From positions 62,001 through 126,000 of the forward strand of contig JBGVCG010000014.1 in NCBI GenBank assembly GCA_045226255.1: DNA of 64,000 nucleotides, in the 5' to 3' direction. Below, one piece after another: positions 25,035-33,642 of the stretch (position 1 is the stretch's first letter; every line of letters begins with the position of its first letter). Made by a program: the position numbers and the translations under genes. Under the pieces are notes generated by a model. It was given only the letters and a program-made list of their open reading frames with translations. It was not told the DNA's origin and did no database searches. This DNA comes from UBA1181 sp045226255. Its GTDB lineage: Bacteria; Bacteroidota; Bacteroidia; Bacteroidales; Paludibacteraceae.

Positions 25035-26558
25035 ATGAAAAAAGTAGGTTTACTCTTTTTTGCGCTTGCTTCTTGCTGCGCTAGTGCGTTCGCGGGTGAC
25101 GCATACTACTTAATCAAGGATGGAAAGCTCCAAAATGGTGTGATATACAATCCATTCGAGTCAGAAGAAAAAGCAGATACTAAATTAGTAGAGGGTGATG
25201 GTTACGCAACTATCACACACATCGGTGGTTACAGCTCTGCAATGGAAGTCAGATTGACAGGTATGGAAGGCCTCCATATCGCAACGAAATCGTTAATCAT
25301 CGAATACATGGTTGACGAAAAGGACATCAGACACAACTTGTCAGAGAAAACTCCAGAAAAAATGGATAAGGCAACTATCATCATCGAATGTTTAGCAGAC
25401 GAGACCCTTGGATACATCGGTGGTGAAGGTTTGAGCGAAAAGAGGGGTGGAGAATATGTCTCCCAAGGCCTAATCAGCAGAACATTTATTGACGGAAAGA
25501 AGCCAGGATGCGAAAAAGATTGGCAAACTTTCAAAGAGTATTCTTATCCACTTAGAGATAAAGAAGTTAAGTCAATTCTCATCGGTTACAAGCGTGAGGT
25601 TGTAGCCAGCACGGAGTCTGTATTGAAAATCAAAAACATGTATTACGAAACAGACGCAGACAACTATCCTATCTATGGATGTCAGTTCGAGGGAGACGTC
25701 ATTTACAAGGATGACAACTTGAAGAGCATCGACGACACACTGCACTTCCCATTCGGTATCGGATTGAACTGGGACAGAGAAAACAAAGAAATCCACAACA
25801 AAGTTGCCAAGCTTCTCCTCATTTGGGATAAGAGTTCCGACGATGGCGATACTACAGCTGCTGTAATATGGTACGATGCTTCAGGAATTCCTATGTGCCA
25901 AATGTACTCTGCATTGCCAATCTTTAGCCCAACCTACATTTTGGCTAACAATCCAAAAGTGAACGAAGAAGGTGAATACTCCATTTGGACAGACGAAATC
26001 GCATTGCCAGAAGAGGCTATCCAAGAGGGTAAAATCAAAATCGAGTGCTTCGTAAAGAAATATGATGATGACAAAAACTACGAATTGGTAGGAAACGTAG
26101 ATGGCATCAACCAAGACGAGTTGATTCCAATCCAGGTGAAGTTCAACACAGGAGAATCTATTGTCGCATTTAAAGATTCCATCATCAATGGTTTCTGGAC
26201 AAAAGAAGTCGGCGAAATCGCAATTCCTGACAACGCAAAGTCTGTTGTCGTTGAATTCAAACAAAATGGTGTTGTAAGTTACCTTGTAGACAAACTCTTG
26301 ATCTCCTACAAAGGAAAAGTCGGAGTTGCTACTATTAACGGCGAAAGCAAAACTTTGTCCGTATATCCTAACCCTGTAAGCGAGGCTATCGAATTCGCAG
26401 GCATCGAGGATATCCAAAGCGTAGAAATCGTATCCTTGAACGGTGCGGTTAACTCTTGCAAGGTAGTGAACAACAAAGTGAACGTTTCTAACTTGGCTGC
26501 TGGTGAATATGTCATCATCGTCAACAAGAACATCACTGGCAAGTTCATCAAGAAATAA
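25035..26558 (+). CDS. T9SS-secreted protein of unknown fold
   Basis: A 507-residue exported protein with signal peptide (MKKVGLLFFALASCCASAFA) and a full type A T9SS sorting domain at the C-terminus, about 430-507: LSVYPNPVSEAIEFAG, then VEIVSLNGAV, VNVSNLAAGEYVIIVN and the terminal ITGKFIKK. The middle (25-430) is strand-rich with several paired segments (for example YYETDADNYPIYGC) and no motif I recognise; it may bind polysaccharide or be structural. It uses a narrow, AT-leaning codon set compared with neighbours, as expected of a strongly expressed gene. It has a strong promoter, a long leader and its own terminator. The cargo assignment is confident, the function is not. Confidence 0.85.
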   Translation: MKKVGLLFFALASCCASAFAGDAYYLIKDGKLQNGVIYNPFESEEKADTKLVEGDGYATITHIGGYSSAMEVRLTGMEGLHIATKSLIIEYMVDEKDIRHNLSEKTPEKMDKATIIIECLADETLGYIGGEGLSEKRGGEYVSQGLISRTFIDGKKPGCEKDWQTFKEYSYPLRDKEVKSILIGYKREVVASTESVLKIKNMYYETDADNYPIYGCQFEGDVIYKDDNLKSIDDTLHFPFGIGLNWDRENKEIHNKVAKLLLIWDKSSDDGDTTAAVIWYDASGIPMCQMYSALPIFSPTYILANNPKVNEEGEYSIWTDEIALPEEAIQEGKIKIECFVKKYDDDKNYELVGNVDGINQDELIPIQVKFNTGESIVAFKDSIINGFWTKEVGEIAIPDNAKSVVVEFKQNGVVSYLVDKLLISYKGKVGVATINGESKTLSVYPNPVSEAIEFAGIEDIQSVEIVSLNGAVNSCKVVNNKVNVSNLAAGEYVIIVNKNITGKFIKK

Positions 26559-26578
26559 TCTCTAAGATTATAAATTCC

Positions 26579-26617
26579 AAAGCGGGAGGACGATTGGTCG
26601 TCTTCCCGCTTTTCTTT
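26579..26617 (+). terminator. Terminator of the T9SS cargo gene
   Basis: A 15-bp stem with one G-U pair (26579-26593 with 26598-26612) and a four-base loop, followed by a T/C-rich tract. It separates the cargo gene from the small RNA candidate downstream. Confidence 0.85.
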
Positions 26618-26661
26618 TGCCCTTTCCCAAAAGGATATGACAGTCGAAAATTTTTCACATT

Positions 26662-26692
26662 TTTGTTTTGTGATTTTTTTTTCAGATATTTG
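26662..26692 (+). promoter_or_regulatory. Promoter of the candidate small RNA
   Basis: A TTTG at 26662-26665 and GATATTTG at 26685-26692 (one mismatch to TAnnTTTG) are separated by 19 bases, the usual Bacteroidota spacing. The expected start falls at 26696-26698, exactly where the base-paired 5' end of the RNA begins. Confidence 0.55.
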
Positions 26693-26695
26693 TAT

Positions 26696-26768
26696 GGGCA
26701 ATTTACAAAGGGCGCGGCCTTCCAAGCCCCTCTTGCCTAAAAGCGATGATTCACCTCATCGCTTTTTT
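26696..26768 (+). ncRNA. Candidate small RNA of about 75 nt with intrinsic terminator
   Basis: Between two terminators lies a transcription unit with no convincing protein. The 5' GGGCAA (26696-26701) can pair with TTGCCT (26733-26738), enclosing an inner stem around GGCCTTCCAAGCC. Directly after comes a perfect 11-bp terminator stem (26739-26749 with 26756-26766) ending in T residues. A promoter is positioned to start at the first paired base. The unit fits an independent small RNA. It matches no RNA family I can name. The inner loop resembles the anticodon arm of tRNA-Gly(UCC), but D-arm, T-arm and acceptor stem are missing. Confidence 0.55.
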
Positions 26769-26772
26769 GTTA

Positions 26773-27146
26773 TAGAGAAGAAACAACAACACGGGGAAAA
26801 CCATAAAACTGAAACACGAACATGGAATTTGAAGGATTATCCCTCAAGAATCGCATGGAGTAACGCTCTAAAATCAGCAACAGATTCAACTGACATGAAA
26901 AAGGAGATAAATTCAGGACCCAGTCTTTTAGAATTACTCAGAAAATAGCCGTTAGAATCCACACAACAAAAGCGAGAGAACCGCCAAGGCTTCCCGCTTC
27001 GATTTCACCACTTTATCTGCCCATATTCGCATTTTCGACTCGTCGCCCATACATTCTGATGACACCCTCACAAAAACGCGGCAGAGAGGAGAAAAAAGGA
27101 AGACGGGAGTGCCGTTATGGATTAAGGATTTCAACCCATATTCACA
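26773..27146. other. Unassigned intergenic stretch
   Basis: About 370 bases between the small RNA candidate and the trkH stop codon. Short open frames occur on both strands (ending near 26948 on plus, 26952-27134 on minus), but their composition and lack of promoter do not support coding. Nothing else was recognised. Confidence 0.5.
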
Positions 27147-28613
27147 TCACCTCAGCTTCCAGAAATGGGAGGTGAAAAGCAATAGGATTGTATAGATCTC
27201 CAAACGTCCAATCAGCATCAATACAGAAAGGACCCATTTGCCAGCGATAGGCACATCCGCGAAATTAGCCGCAGGACCTGTGATGCCGAAACCTGGTCCG
27301 TTGTTCGAAATAGCGGAAAGGCAGGAACCAAACGCCGTGTCAAAGTCCAAGCCTATCATCGTTAGGACAAACGTCCCCACCAAAAAGAGCACGGCGAAGA
27401 TGAAGAAGAAAGCCAAGACACGCACCACCAATTCCATCGACATCAACCGTGAAGAGACCTTCAAAGGCAAAACAGCGTTGGGATGCGAATGCAGGCGCAA
27501 CTCATTCCCCGCATTCTTCACCGCGATGATGAGACGAATCAATTTGGCACCTCCACTGGAGGAACCCGCACATGCGCCGCTGAACATCATGATGGCGGTA
27601 GGTATCCAGAAAGGAGCGCCCCACCCGACATAATCGCAATAGCTACCCTGATAGCCACAAGAGGAAAAGATGCTCGTCACATGAAACAGAGCCGCCCTGA
27701 AAGCACCCTCATAAGTGGAAGGCATCTGCGCCGTCAACACGTGGCTAGGGTTTTTCACCAGCATAATATAAAAGACAAGAACAAGCACCAGCGTGAAAAT
27801 GCCATACCAGCGGAACTCCTCATTGACACGGAAGACTTTCCAATCCCCCGTACTCGCCATGAAATAAAGCGCGAAGTTCACACCCGCCAAAAACATAAAA
27901 ACAGATGCCACATATTCCAGATAGGGGGAATTGAAATAGGCGAAATTAGCCTGATGCGTGCTGAACCCTCCCGTACCTACGGTTGTCATGGAATGGCATA
28001 CCGCATCATAGAGAGACATCGACCCGAAGAAGTAGAACAGGGCACAAACGACAGTCAACACAGCGTATATGAGAAAAATACCTCTTGCGGTCTCCTGCGT
28101 CTTCGGGCGAAGCTTGCGCATGGAAACACTCGTGGCTTCCGTCGAGAACAGCTGCGTGTTATTACGGTTATAGGAAGGAAGTAGAGCAATGGAGAACAGC
28201 ATGATGCCCAATCCACCCATCCATTGCTGCACACTACGCCAAAAGAGGATACCATGAGGTTGCTCCTCGATATTATTCAGCACCGAGGCGCCCGTCGTCG
28301 TAAAGCCAGACATCGTCTCGAAAAAAGCGTCCGCCACCGTATCGGTCGTCCCGTAGATGATGAACGGGAGCATACCAAAGAGGGAAAAGACTACCCATGC
28401 CCCAGAGATGATGATATAGCAATCCTTTCTCGTTAAAGAACCCTTATTCCTTCTATTGGACAAGAAAAGAAATGCGCCGCAGGCACCCGCTAGACACGTA
28501 GGCACCAACAAGGCAAACAAATCCGCCTCACCATAGCAGAGCGAGACGATAGTGGAAATCGCCATAAACATGGCCTCCATCAAAAGGAGAACGCCAAAAA
28601 CCTTTTTCTTCAT
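27147..28613 (-). CDS. trkH: TrkH-family potassium uptake channel subunit
   Basis: A 488-residue membrane protein with the four-fold pore repeat of Trk/Ktr systems. The pore loops read SGFTTTGASV, MTTVGTGGFSTH, CAGSSSGGAKL and NNGPGFG, each supplying a filter Gly. Helices such as LFALLVPTCLAGACGAFLFL and VASVFMFLAGVNFALYFMAS surround them. It forms the membrane channel for K+ uptake, normally gated by a cytoplasmic TrkA ring, whose gene is not in the window. It is the third gene after rbfA and the LolC/E-type permease, 28 bases behind the latter, so all three probably share the promoter at 30242-30249. Confidence 0.93.
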   Translation of the reverse strand: MKKKVFGVLLLMEAMFMAISTIVSLCYGEADLFALLVPTCLAGACGAFLFLSNRRNKGSLTRKDCYIIISGAWVVFSLFGMLPFIIYGTTDTVADAFFETMSGFTTTGASVLNNIEEQPHGILFWRSVQQWMGGLGIMLFSIALLPSYNRNNTQLFSTEATSVSMRKLRPKTQETARGIFLIYAVLTVVCALFYFFGSMSLYDAVCHSMTTVGTGGFSTHQANFAYFNSPYLEYVASVFMFLAGVNFALYFMASTGDWKVFRVNEEFRWYGIFTLVLVLVFYIMLVKNPSHVLTAQMPSTYEGAFRAALFHVTSIFSSCGYQGSYCDYVGWGAPFWIPTAIMMFSGACAGSSSGGAKLIRLIIAVKNAGNELRLHSHPNAVLPLKVSSRLMSMELVVRVLAFFFIFAVLFLVGTFVLTMIGLDFDTAFGSCLSAISNNGPGFGITGPAANFADVPIAGKWVLSVLMLIGRLEIYTILLLFTSHFWKLR

Positions 28614-28641
28614 CTTATTACCATCACTCCAATTAATGAAA

Positions 28642-29868
28642 CTAAGTAGTTTTCCGTCCCATATACTTCGTCGGGAACCAGGAAATAAGCAATCCTATCA
28701 GCAAAGAAGAGAGCAGGACAATCAAGACATCCCAAAAGCTGATACAAATAGGATAAGCGTCGACGACGAATCCTCCCTCATCACCGCTATTCAGTTTGAT
28801 GATTCCCAACCACTTCTGCAAACCACAGAGAATCAAACCCACAGAGACCCCGACAATGGTTCCGAGGACAGATATCAGCCAGCCCTCTAACAGGAAAACT
28901 TGGCGGACAAACCCATCGGTAGCCCCCATATTGCGCAGAGTATCGATATCCTCTTTCTTCTCCAATATCAACATAGTGAGGGACCCCACCAAATTGAACA
29001 CCGCTATCAGCAGAATAAAGACAAGGATGAGGAACGATATCCACTTTTCGATTTTCATCATCCGGTAAAAATCCGCATGTTGTTGCTCTTTCCCCTGCAC
29101 ATTGAACGATGGTCCCAATATCTCAGACACCACACGCAGAGACTCGTCCACATCAGCATCCGGGGTCAATTTAAGTTCCAATGAGGTAACCTCGTCTTCC
29201 TCGTACCCTAACAATCTACGTGCGAAAGAGAGATCCACGAAAGCATACTTGGAATCGATTTCCAACTGATTAGTTCCATAAATACCTTCGACAAACAGGC
29301 GTTGTTCCTCAAAACCCTTCTCCGGATTCGCCAAGTTGATCTGCACGTTATGCTTAGGCACATACAAAGAGACGGGACGGGTGAAGCCTAACGCCACATC
29401 TATCTGATTGGCCAAAGCCCCTCCGATAACCATCCCGTAGTCATCTTCTTCCCGTAGGATAAACTGCCCCACCTGCATCACTTCGTTCACGTTCGTCAAC
29501 CGGGCGTACGTATCAGAGACACCCTTCACCGTGACCATCGTCTGCCGCTCTTCATTCCGAATCAGGGCATTCTCTTCCATGACATCGCAGGCGACATCCA
29601 CAAAATCGAGGGACTTCACCTTTTGGACACGCTCGTCCGAAGCACTAAAAATCTTTCCCTCGACCGCAGTGATCTTCACATCAGGGTCAAAGGCATTGAA
29701 TAGGTCTTGAATCAGTTGTTGGAAGCCATTGTAGCCAGAAAGCACACAAATCAGTGCCATTGTAGCCACACAAATACCACCCGCGCAAATAGCCGAAATG
29801 ATGTTAATGGCATTATGATCCTTGCGCGAAAAAAGATACCTTAAAGCTATGAATAACTGTAGCCTCAT
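28642..29868 (-). CDS. FtsX-domain ABC permease, LolC/LolE-like
   Basis: A 408-residue protein: N-terminal helix (INIISAICAGGICVATMALI), a periplasmic MacB-like domain (about 45-260), and three C-terminal helices in the FtsX domain (ISFLILVFILLIAVFNLVGS, then WLISVLGTIVGVSVGLILCG and FWDVLIVLLSSLLIGLLISW). It begins RLQLFIALRYLFSRKDHNAI, the usual start of lipoprotein-releasing permeases LolC/LolE. It would extract lipoproteins from the inner membrane using a LolD ATPase, such as the one encoded at 43135. Its ATG shares a base with the rbfA stop (TAATG), implying coupling. Confidence 0.87.
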   Translation of the reverse strand: MRLQLFIALRYLFSRKDHNAINIISAICAGGICVATMALICVLSGYNGFQQLIQDLFNAFDPDVKITAVEGKIFSASDERVQKVKSLDFVDVACDVMEENALIRNEERQTMVTVKGVSDTYARLTNVNEVMQVGQFILREEDDYGMVIGGALANQIDVALGFTRPVSLYVPKHNVQINLANPEKGFEEQRLFVEGIYGTNQLEIDSKYAFVDLSFARRLLGYEEDEVTSLELKLTPDADVDESLRVVSEILGPSFNVQGKEQQHADFYRMMKIEKWISFLILVFILLIAVFNLVGSLTMLILEKKEDIDTLRNMGATDGFVRQVFLLEGWLISVLGTIVGVSVGLILCGLQKWLGIIKLNSGDEGGFVVDAYPICISFWDVLIVLLSSLLIGLLISWFPTKYMGRKTT

Positions 29869-30212
29869 TATTTTTTATCCAATCCCAAAAGGCGGTCAAT
29901 ATTCTCCAGATAATCAAGTGAATCATCCAAATAGAAATGCAGCTCCGGCACCTGACGCAACTGGTAACGGGTACGTTGGGAAAGGTCATACCGAATCGAT
30001 TTCGTGGCCCCTTGTATCATCTCCAAGAACTCCGTCTGCTTCTCGCTAGGGAAGATGCTCAAATACACCTTGGCAACGCTAAGGTCTGGCGAAACGGACA
30101 CGGAAGTCACAGAAATCAGCACACCTCCCTGGGACTTAGTGAATTTCTGGAAAATATCGCCCAATTCCTTCTGGACGAGCCTATCTATCTTGTTTTTTCT
30201 TGTTGATTCCAT
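29868..30212 (-). CDS. rbfA: Ribosome-binding factor A
   Basis: A 114-residue protein close to the usual RbfA length. The start MESTRKNKIDRLVQKELGDI is typical, followed by the KH-like core (LISVTSVSVSPDLSVAKVYL) and the C-terminal pattern LRQVPELHFYLDDSLDYLE. It binds the 30S subunit and helps mature the 5' end of 16S rRNA. It is the first gene of the rbfA, lolC/E-like, trkH operon, transcribed from the palindromic promoter with a leader of about 25 nt. Confidence 0.95.
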   Translation of the reverse strand: MESTRKNKIDRLVQKELGDIFQKFTKSQGGVLISVTSVSVSPDLSVAKVYLSIFPSEKQTEFLEMIQGATKSIRYDLSQRTRYQLRQVPELHFYLDDSLDYLENIDRLLGLDKK

Positions 30213-30231
30213 CGCATTCTAAACATTAATA

Positions 30232-30251
30232 ATTACCTTTGCAAAGGTAAT
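30232..30251. promoter_or_regulatory. Palindromic face-to-face promoters of rbfA and dprA
   Basis: A perfect 20-bp palindrome whose half is ATTACCTTTG. Each half contains a consensus -7 box TACCTTTG: 30234-30241 on plus for dprA, 30242-30249 on minus for rbfA. The boxes point towards each other, so each transcript should start inside the other's box and the two RNAs should share about ten complementary 5' bases. Confidence 0.7.
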
Positions 30252-30324
30252 ATAAAAATCGTATCTGTGGTAAAGCGGAGGCAAGACTACCAAAAATACG
30301 GGAATTTCTATTTGTTTATACTTC

Positions 30325-31437
30325 ATGGAATCAGATTTATTGTATCAAATCGCCTTGACGATGGCGAAAGGTGTGGGCACTCATACCATAAGAAAACTCG
30401 TCAACATATTAGGCAGCGAAAAGGAGGTGTTCGAATGTCCAAAAAAAACATTGGAGGGGATCCAAGGAATAGGCGCCGCCACCGCAAAAAGCCTGAAAGA
30501 CCCACAGCTCCTGAAACGAGCAGAGAAGGAGATGCGCTTTCTGCAAAAAGCGGGAGCGAAGGCAATTCCTTTCAGCAGCGACGAATACCCTCAACGCATG
30601 AAAGAATGCATAGATGCGCCCTACATCCTTTACGCAAAAGGGGAGATGTCGATGAACGGAGGTCGTTTCATCGGAATCGTCGGAACCCGGAAGATGACTC
30701 CCTACGGAAAAAGCATCTGCGAAGAGATCATATCCTCATTGGCGCACAAATACCCGGATCTGAGCGTCATCAGCGGACTCGCCTACGGGGTGGACGGATG
30801 CGCCCATAAGAAAGCCGTGGAGCTGGGGATCCAGACAATCGGCGTGGTCGGGCACGGGCTCGACATGATCTACCCTGCAAGACATAGGGCATTGTCGAAC
30901 AAGATGATGGAAAGGGGTGGCATCGTGACGGAGTTCCGCTCAGAATGTATTGTGGACAAGAAGAACTTCGTCTCCCGCAACCGTATCATCGCAGGCCTAT
31001 GCGACGTCATCCTTGTCGTGGAATCCGGGGAGAAGGGAGGGGCGCTATTCACCGCCGAATTCGCCAACTCATACAACAAGGACGTGTGCGCCATACCCGG
31101 ACGTGTAGGTGACATCTATTCGGCGGGTTGCAACAAACTTATAAAAAATAATCAGGCAACTATGGTGGAAACGGCAGGGGAGATTGAGCAACTGATGAAT
31201 TGGGACATCAAGGGGAAGGTGCAAACGGATCTAAGCATCTCCAAATTCATGCAACTAACCGACCAGGAGAAAATCATTGTCGAAGCCCTACAGATAGACG
31301 AGCGGATGGACATGAACCAACTGGCGAGGAAAACGCAGATACCGTTCGGACAATTATCCTCCCTGCTATTCGACATGGAGATGAAGGACCTTGTCTGCTC
31401 TGCGCCCGGAAACAGTTATTTTCTTTCGCGGCAATGA
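30325..31437 (+). CDS. dprA: DNA processing protein DprA (Smf)
   Basis: A 370-residue DprA. Residues about 1-80 hold helix-hairpin-helix motifs (AKGVGTHTIRKLVNILGS and LEGIQGIGAATAKSL), about 90-290 the Rossmann-like DprA core (FIGIVGTRKMTPYG, VISGLAYGVDGCAHKKA, VSRNRIIAGLC and GALFTAEFA), and the C-terminus a winged-helix domain (about 305-370, EKIIVEALQIDERMDMNQLA). It binds incoming single-stranded DNA and loads RecA during transformation. The ATG at 30325 follows a leader of about 80 nt. No other competence gene is nearby; dprA is widespread, so competence is not implied. Confidence 0.96.
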   Translation: MESDLLYQIALTMAKGVGTHTIRKLVNILGSEKEVFECPKKTLEGIQGIGAATAKSLKDPQLLKRAEKEMRFLQKAGAKAIPFSSDEYPQRMKECIDAPYILYAKGEMSMNGGRFIGIVGTRKMTPYGKSICEEIISSLAHKYPDLSVISGLAYGVDGCAHKKAVELGIQTIGVVGHGLDMIYPARHRALSNKMMERGGIVTEFRSECIVDKKNFVSRNRIIAGLCDVILVVESGEKGGALFTAEFANSYNKDVCAIPGRVGDIYSAGCNKLIKNNQATMVETAGEIEQLMNWDIKGKVQTDLSISKFMQLTDQEKIIVEALQIDERMDMNQLARKTQIPFGQLSSLLFDMEMKDLVCSAPGNSYFLSRQ

Positions 31438-31442
31438 AAAAA

Positions 31443-31472
31443 GGGGCGTTGTGAGAAATCACCCAACGCCCC
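31443..31472. terminator. Possible terminator between dprA and the TonB-domain gene
   Basis: A GC-rich stem (31443-31450 with 31465-31472) topped by GTGA/TCAC closing a GAAA tetraloop, with two unpaired C on one side. There is no T-tract on the plus strand, but the minus strand reads into TTTTT, so it suits the leftward gene's end at 31497 better. Confidence 0.55.
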
Positions 31473-31496
31473 CTGCAATATCCACATGGAGTATGC

Positions 31497-31901
31497 CTAC
31501 TTCTCTAAAACTTTGTTAGGCAAATGAAACACAATCGGCAACGTCAATGAAGAGCGAACTTCTTTGCCGTCCTTCACCGCAGGCGTCCACTTAGGCATTT
31601 CACGCACCACCTTCAGCGCCTCATTGTCCAAATCGGCGGAGACTCCCTTCTCAACCTTCACGTCTCCGATAGAGCCGTCCTTCTCCACTACAAACGAGAC
31701 AAACACCTTGCCAGCCTCATTGTTCTTCAACGCCGATTCAGGATATTTCACATTGGCTAGCAAATAGCTCGCCAGCGCATCGTTTCCACCGGGGAATGAA
31801 GCCTCCTTGATGGGGACAATCTTATCTGAAGCAAACGAAAAAGTGGCACAACACACAAAGGTGAAGAAAGCCAAAACTATTTTCCAATTAAAACGATTCA
31901 T
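31497..31901 (-). CDS. Small secreted TonB C-terminal domain protein
   Basis: A 134-residue protein: signal peptide (NWKIVLAFFTFVCCATFSFA) and then little more than one TonB C-terminal domain (LLANVKYPESALKNNEAGKV, FVVEKDGSIGDVKVEKGVS, EALKVVREMPKWTPAVKDGK). It lacks the membrane anchor and proline-rich spacer of a true TonB, so it cannot span the periplasm; free domains of this type are common in Bacteroidota and their role is unclear. The ATG at 31901 is preferred over a GTG at 31910. It follows the nucleoside kinase gene by 22 bases, so probably the same transcript. Confidence 0.85.
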   Translation of the reverse strand: MNRFNWKIVLAFFTFVCCATFSFASDKIVPIKEASFPGGNDALASYLLANVKYPESALKNNEAGKVFVSFVVEKDGSIGDVKVEKGVSADLDNEALKVVREMPKWTPAVKDGKEVRSSLTLPIVFHLPNKVLEK

Positions 31902-31923
31902 AACAGTCACTGAACTTTAAAGA

Positions 31924-33591
31924 TTAATAAGAGAACGTACTGCCTCCCAAGAACTCGCGCAACAGCGAGGTGAACGGAATCTCCGTCTCCTGGATAGGAC
32001 TGAAATACTTCAGGAAGTTCTGCAGCCTATGCACCTCGGAATACTCCACGCAATTCTGAGGAACCTCCATCAAGATCGGCTCAGCGAACTTCTTCAAGAC
32101 GCTTAACTCAAAGATCAGAGCCGAGTTGAACATCGCATCCGCATTCTCCTGGTAAGGGAAGATCCACTTTTCCTCACCCGCATTCACCTTCGGCCAACGG
32201 CTGATGGTATCGAGCGCGGAATAGCCACGGTATTTATAGTCACGGATAATACGACGAAGCAATCGGTTGTCCGTCGTCGGTATCCAGTTGTGGTTGTCGA
32301 ACGAGATGGTCGTCAAGGCCGACACGTACACCTTGAACTTGCGCTCCGCAGGGATTTCCGAAGTGAGGGTCGGGTTCAAGGCATGGATGCCCTCCACCAC
32401 CAAGATATCATTCGGTCCCAGCTTAATCGTATTGCCTCTGTACTCCCGCTTGCCCGTCTCGAAATTGAACGTAGGGAGACTCACCTCCTCGCCGGAAAGC
32501 AATTTCTTCAGGTGGTCATTGAAGAGGTCCAAATCCACCGCATAAAGCGACTCGAAATCATAATCCCCGTTCTCGTCGCGAGGCGTCTTATCCCTTGTCA
32601 CGAAATAATCATCCATTGAAAGCGGAGTCGGACGCTTTCCGTTCACCGCCAGCGCCACGCTCAAGCGCTTGCTAAAAGTGGTCTTGCCGGAAGAGGATGG
32701 GCCGGAAACCAGCACCAACTTCACCGTACCACGATCACATATCTCGTCCGCTATCTTCGTGATCTTCTTCTCCTGCAAAGCCTCCGCAATCTTTATCACG
32801 TCAGACATGACACGCTTCTTCTGGATCAACGAATTCATGTTCCCCACATTGCTGAGGCCCATGATCTCATTCCATTCGGTATACTCGCTGAAGGTGCCGA
32901 ACAACTTGTCCTGGTTCACCTCCTCACTCAGCTTGGTGGTATCTTTCCTATCCGGCACACGGAGGAACATTCCGTCCTTATAAGGGGTCAGGTCGAAGAC
33001 ATCCACATAACCCGTGGAAGGAGCCAAAGGACCGATGTACCAATCCATCAGACCATCCAACTCATAAACCTTCGTATACAATTCGCCCAAAGACTTCAGC
33101 AGAAGGGAGACATCCGTAGCTCCACGCTTCTCGAACGCGGCGATCGCCTCCTCGGTAGGAATCATACGCATGACGAACGGATAATCCATCGCGATGATCT
33201 TCCGCATCTCCGCCTTGATACGCTCCGTCAACTCTGTGGTGATCTTCAGATCCGACCTTAACAGCTTGCAGTAATAGCCGTTGGCAATCGGGTGATCCAA
33301 ACGGATTTCCGCCCCCGGGAACAAGGTGTAAAAGGCCTTGCACAAAATAAAAGACAAAGAACGCACGTAGGCACGTCTGCCCGCAGGCACATCATTGCTC
33401 TGGAACTCTATTCTTTTCGGATTATATATCTTAAACTTCAAATCGCGCGTCACATTGTTCACCTGAACAACGAAAGGCTTCCCATTCAACGGCACATTCA
33501 AATCCCTGTATACATCCAACAAACTTGTACCCATAGGGTAGCTGTACTTCCTTTGCGTATTCACGCAAAAAACATCAACCATGTTACTCAT
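31924..33591 (-). CDS. Nucleoside (uridine) kinase with N-terminal TGS/threonyl-tRNA-synthetase-like region
   Basis: A 555-residue protein. Residues 1-60 resemble a TGS domain (KYSYPMGTSLLDVYRDLNVP), about 60-250 resemble the editing-type region of threonyl-tRNA synthetase (FPGAEIRLDHPIANGYYC), and about 290-500 form a uridine kinase/phosphoribulokinase P-loop domain: VLVSGPSSSGKTTFSKRL near 300, SMDDYFVTRD and ILVVEGIHALNP. It should phosphorylate a nucleoside using ATP or GTP; the role of the N-terminal part is unknown, perhaps RNA or ligand sensing. The architecture is found in Bacteroidota and Firmicutes. The ATG at 33591 is used rather than TTG at 33597. Confidence 0.88.
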   Translation of the reverse strand: MSNMVDVFCVNTQRKYSYPMGTSLLDVYRDLNVPLNGKPFVVQVNNVTRDLKFKIYNPKRIEFQSNDVPAGRRAYVRSLSFILCKAFYTLFPGAEIRLDHPIANGYYCKLLRSDLKITTELTERIKAEMRKIIAMDYPFVMRMIPTEEAIAAFEKRGATDVSLLLKSLGELYTKVYELDGLMDWYIGPLAPSTGYVDVFDLTPYKDGMFLRVPDRKDTTKLSEEVNQDKLFGTFSEYTEWNEIMGLSNVGNMNSLIQKKRVMSDVIKIAEALQEKKITKIADEICDRGTVKLVLVSGPSSSGKTTFSKRLSVALAVNGKRPTPLSMDDYFVTRDKTPRDENGDYDFESLYAVDLDLFNDHLKKLLSGEEVSLPTFNFETGKREYRGNTIKLGPNDILVVEGIHALNPTLTSEIPAERKFKVYVSALTTISFDNHNWIPTTDNRLLRRIIRDYKYRGYSALDTISRWPKVNAGEEKWIFPYQENADAMFNSALIFELSVLKKFAEPILMEVPQNCVEYSEVHRLQNFLKYFSPIQETEIPFTSLLREFLGGSTFSY

Positions 33592-33642
33592 AATCAACTC
33601 TAATTACTTACATTCAACAAAAAAAGACCTCGTCTTTCTACT

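Noticed and set aside
26696..26740. A tRNA-Gly(UCC)-like anticodon arm
   Set aside because: No D-arm, T-arm or acceptor stem can be formed around it, so it is not a tRNA gene.
26637..26948. A 103-codon frame on the plus strand
   Set aside because: It runs through the promoter, the small RNA candidate and its terminator, and its composition is not protein-like.
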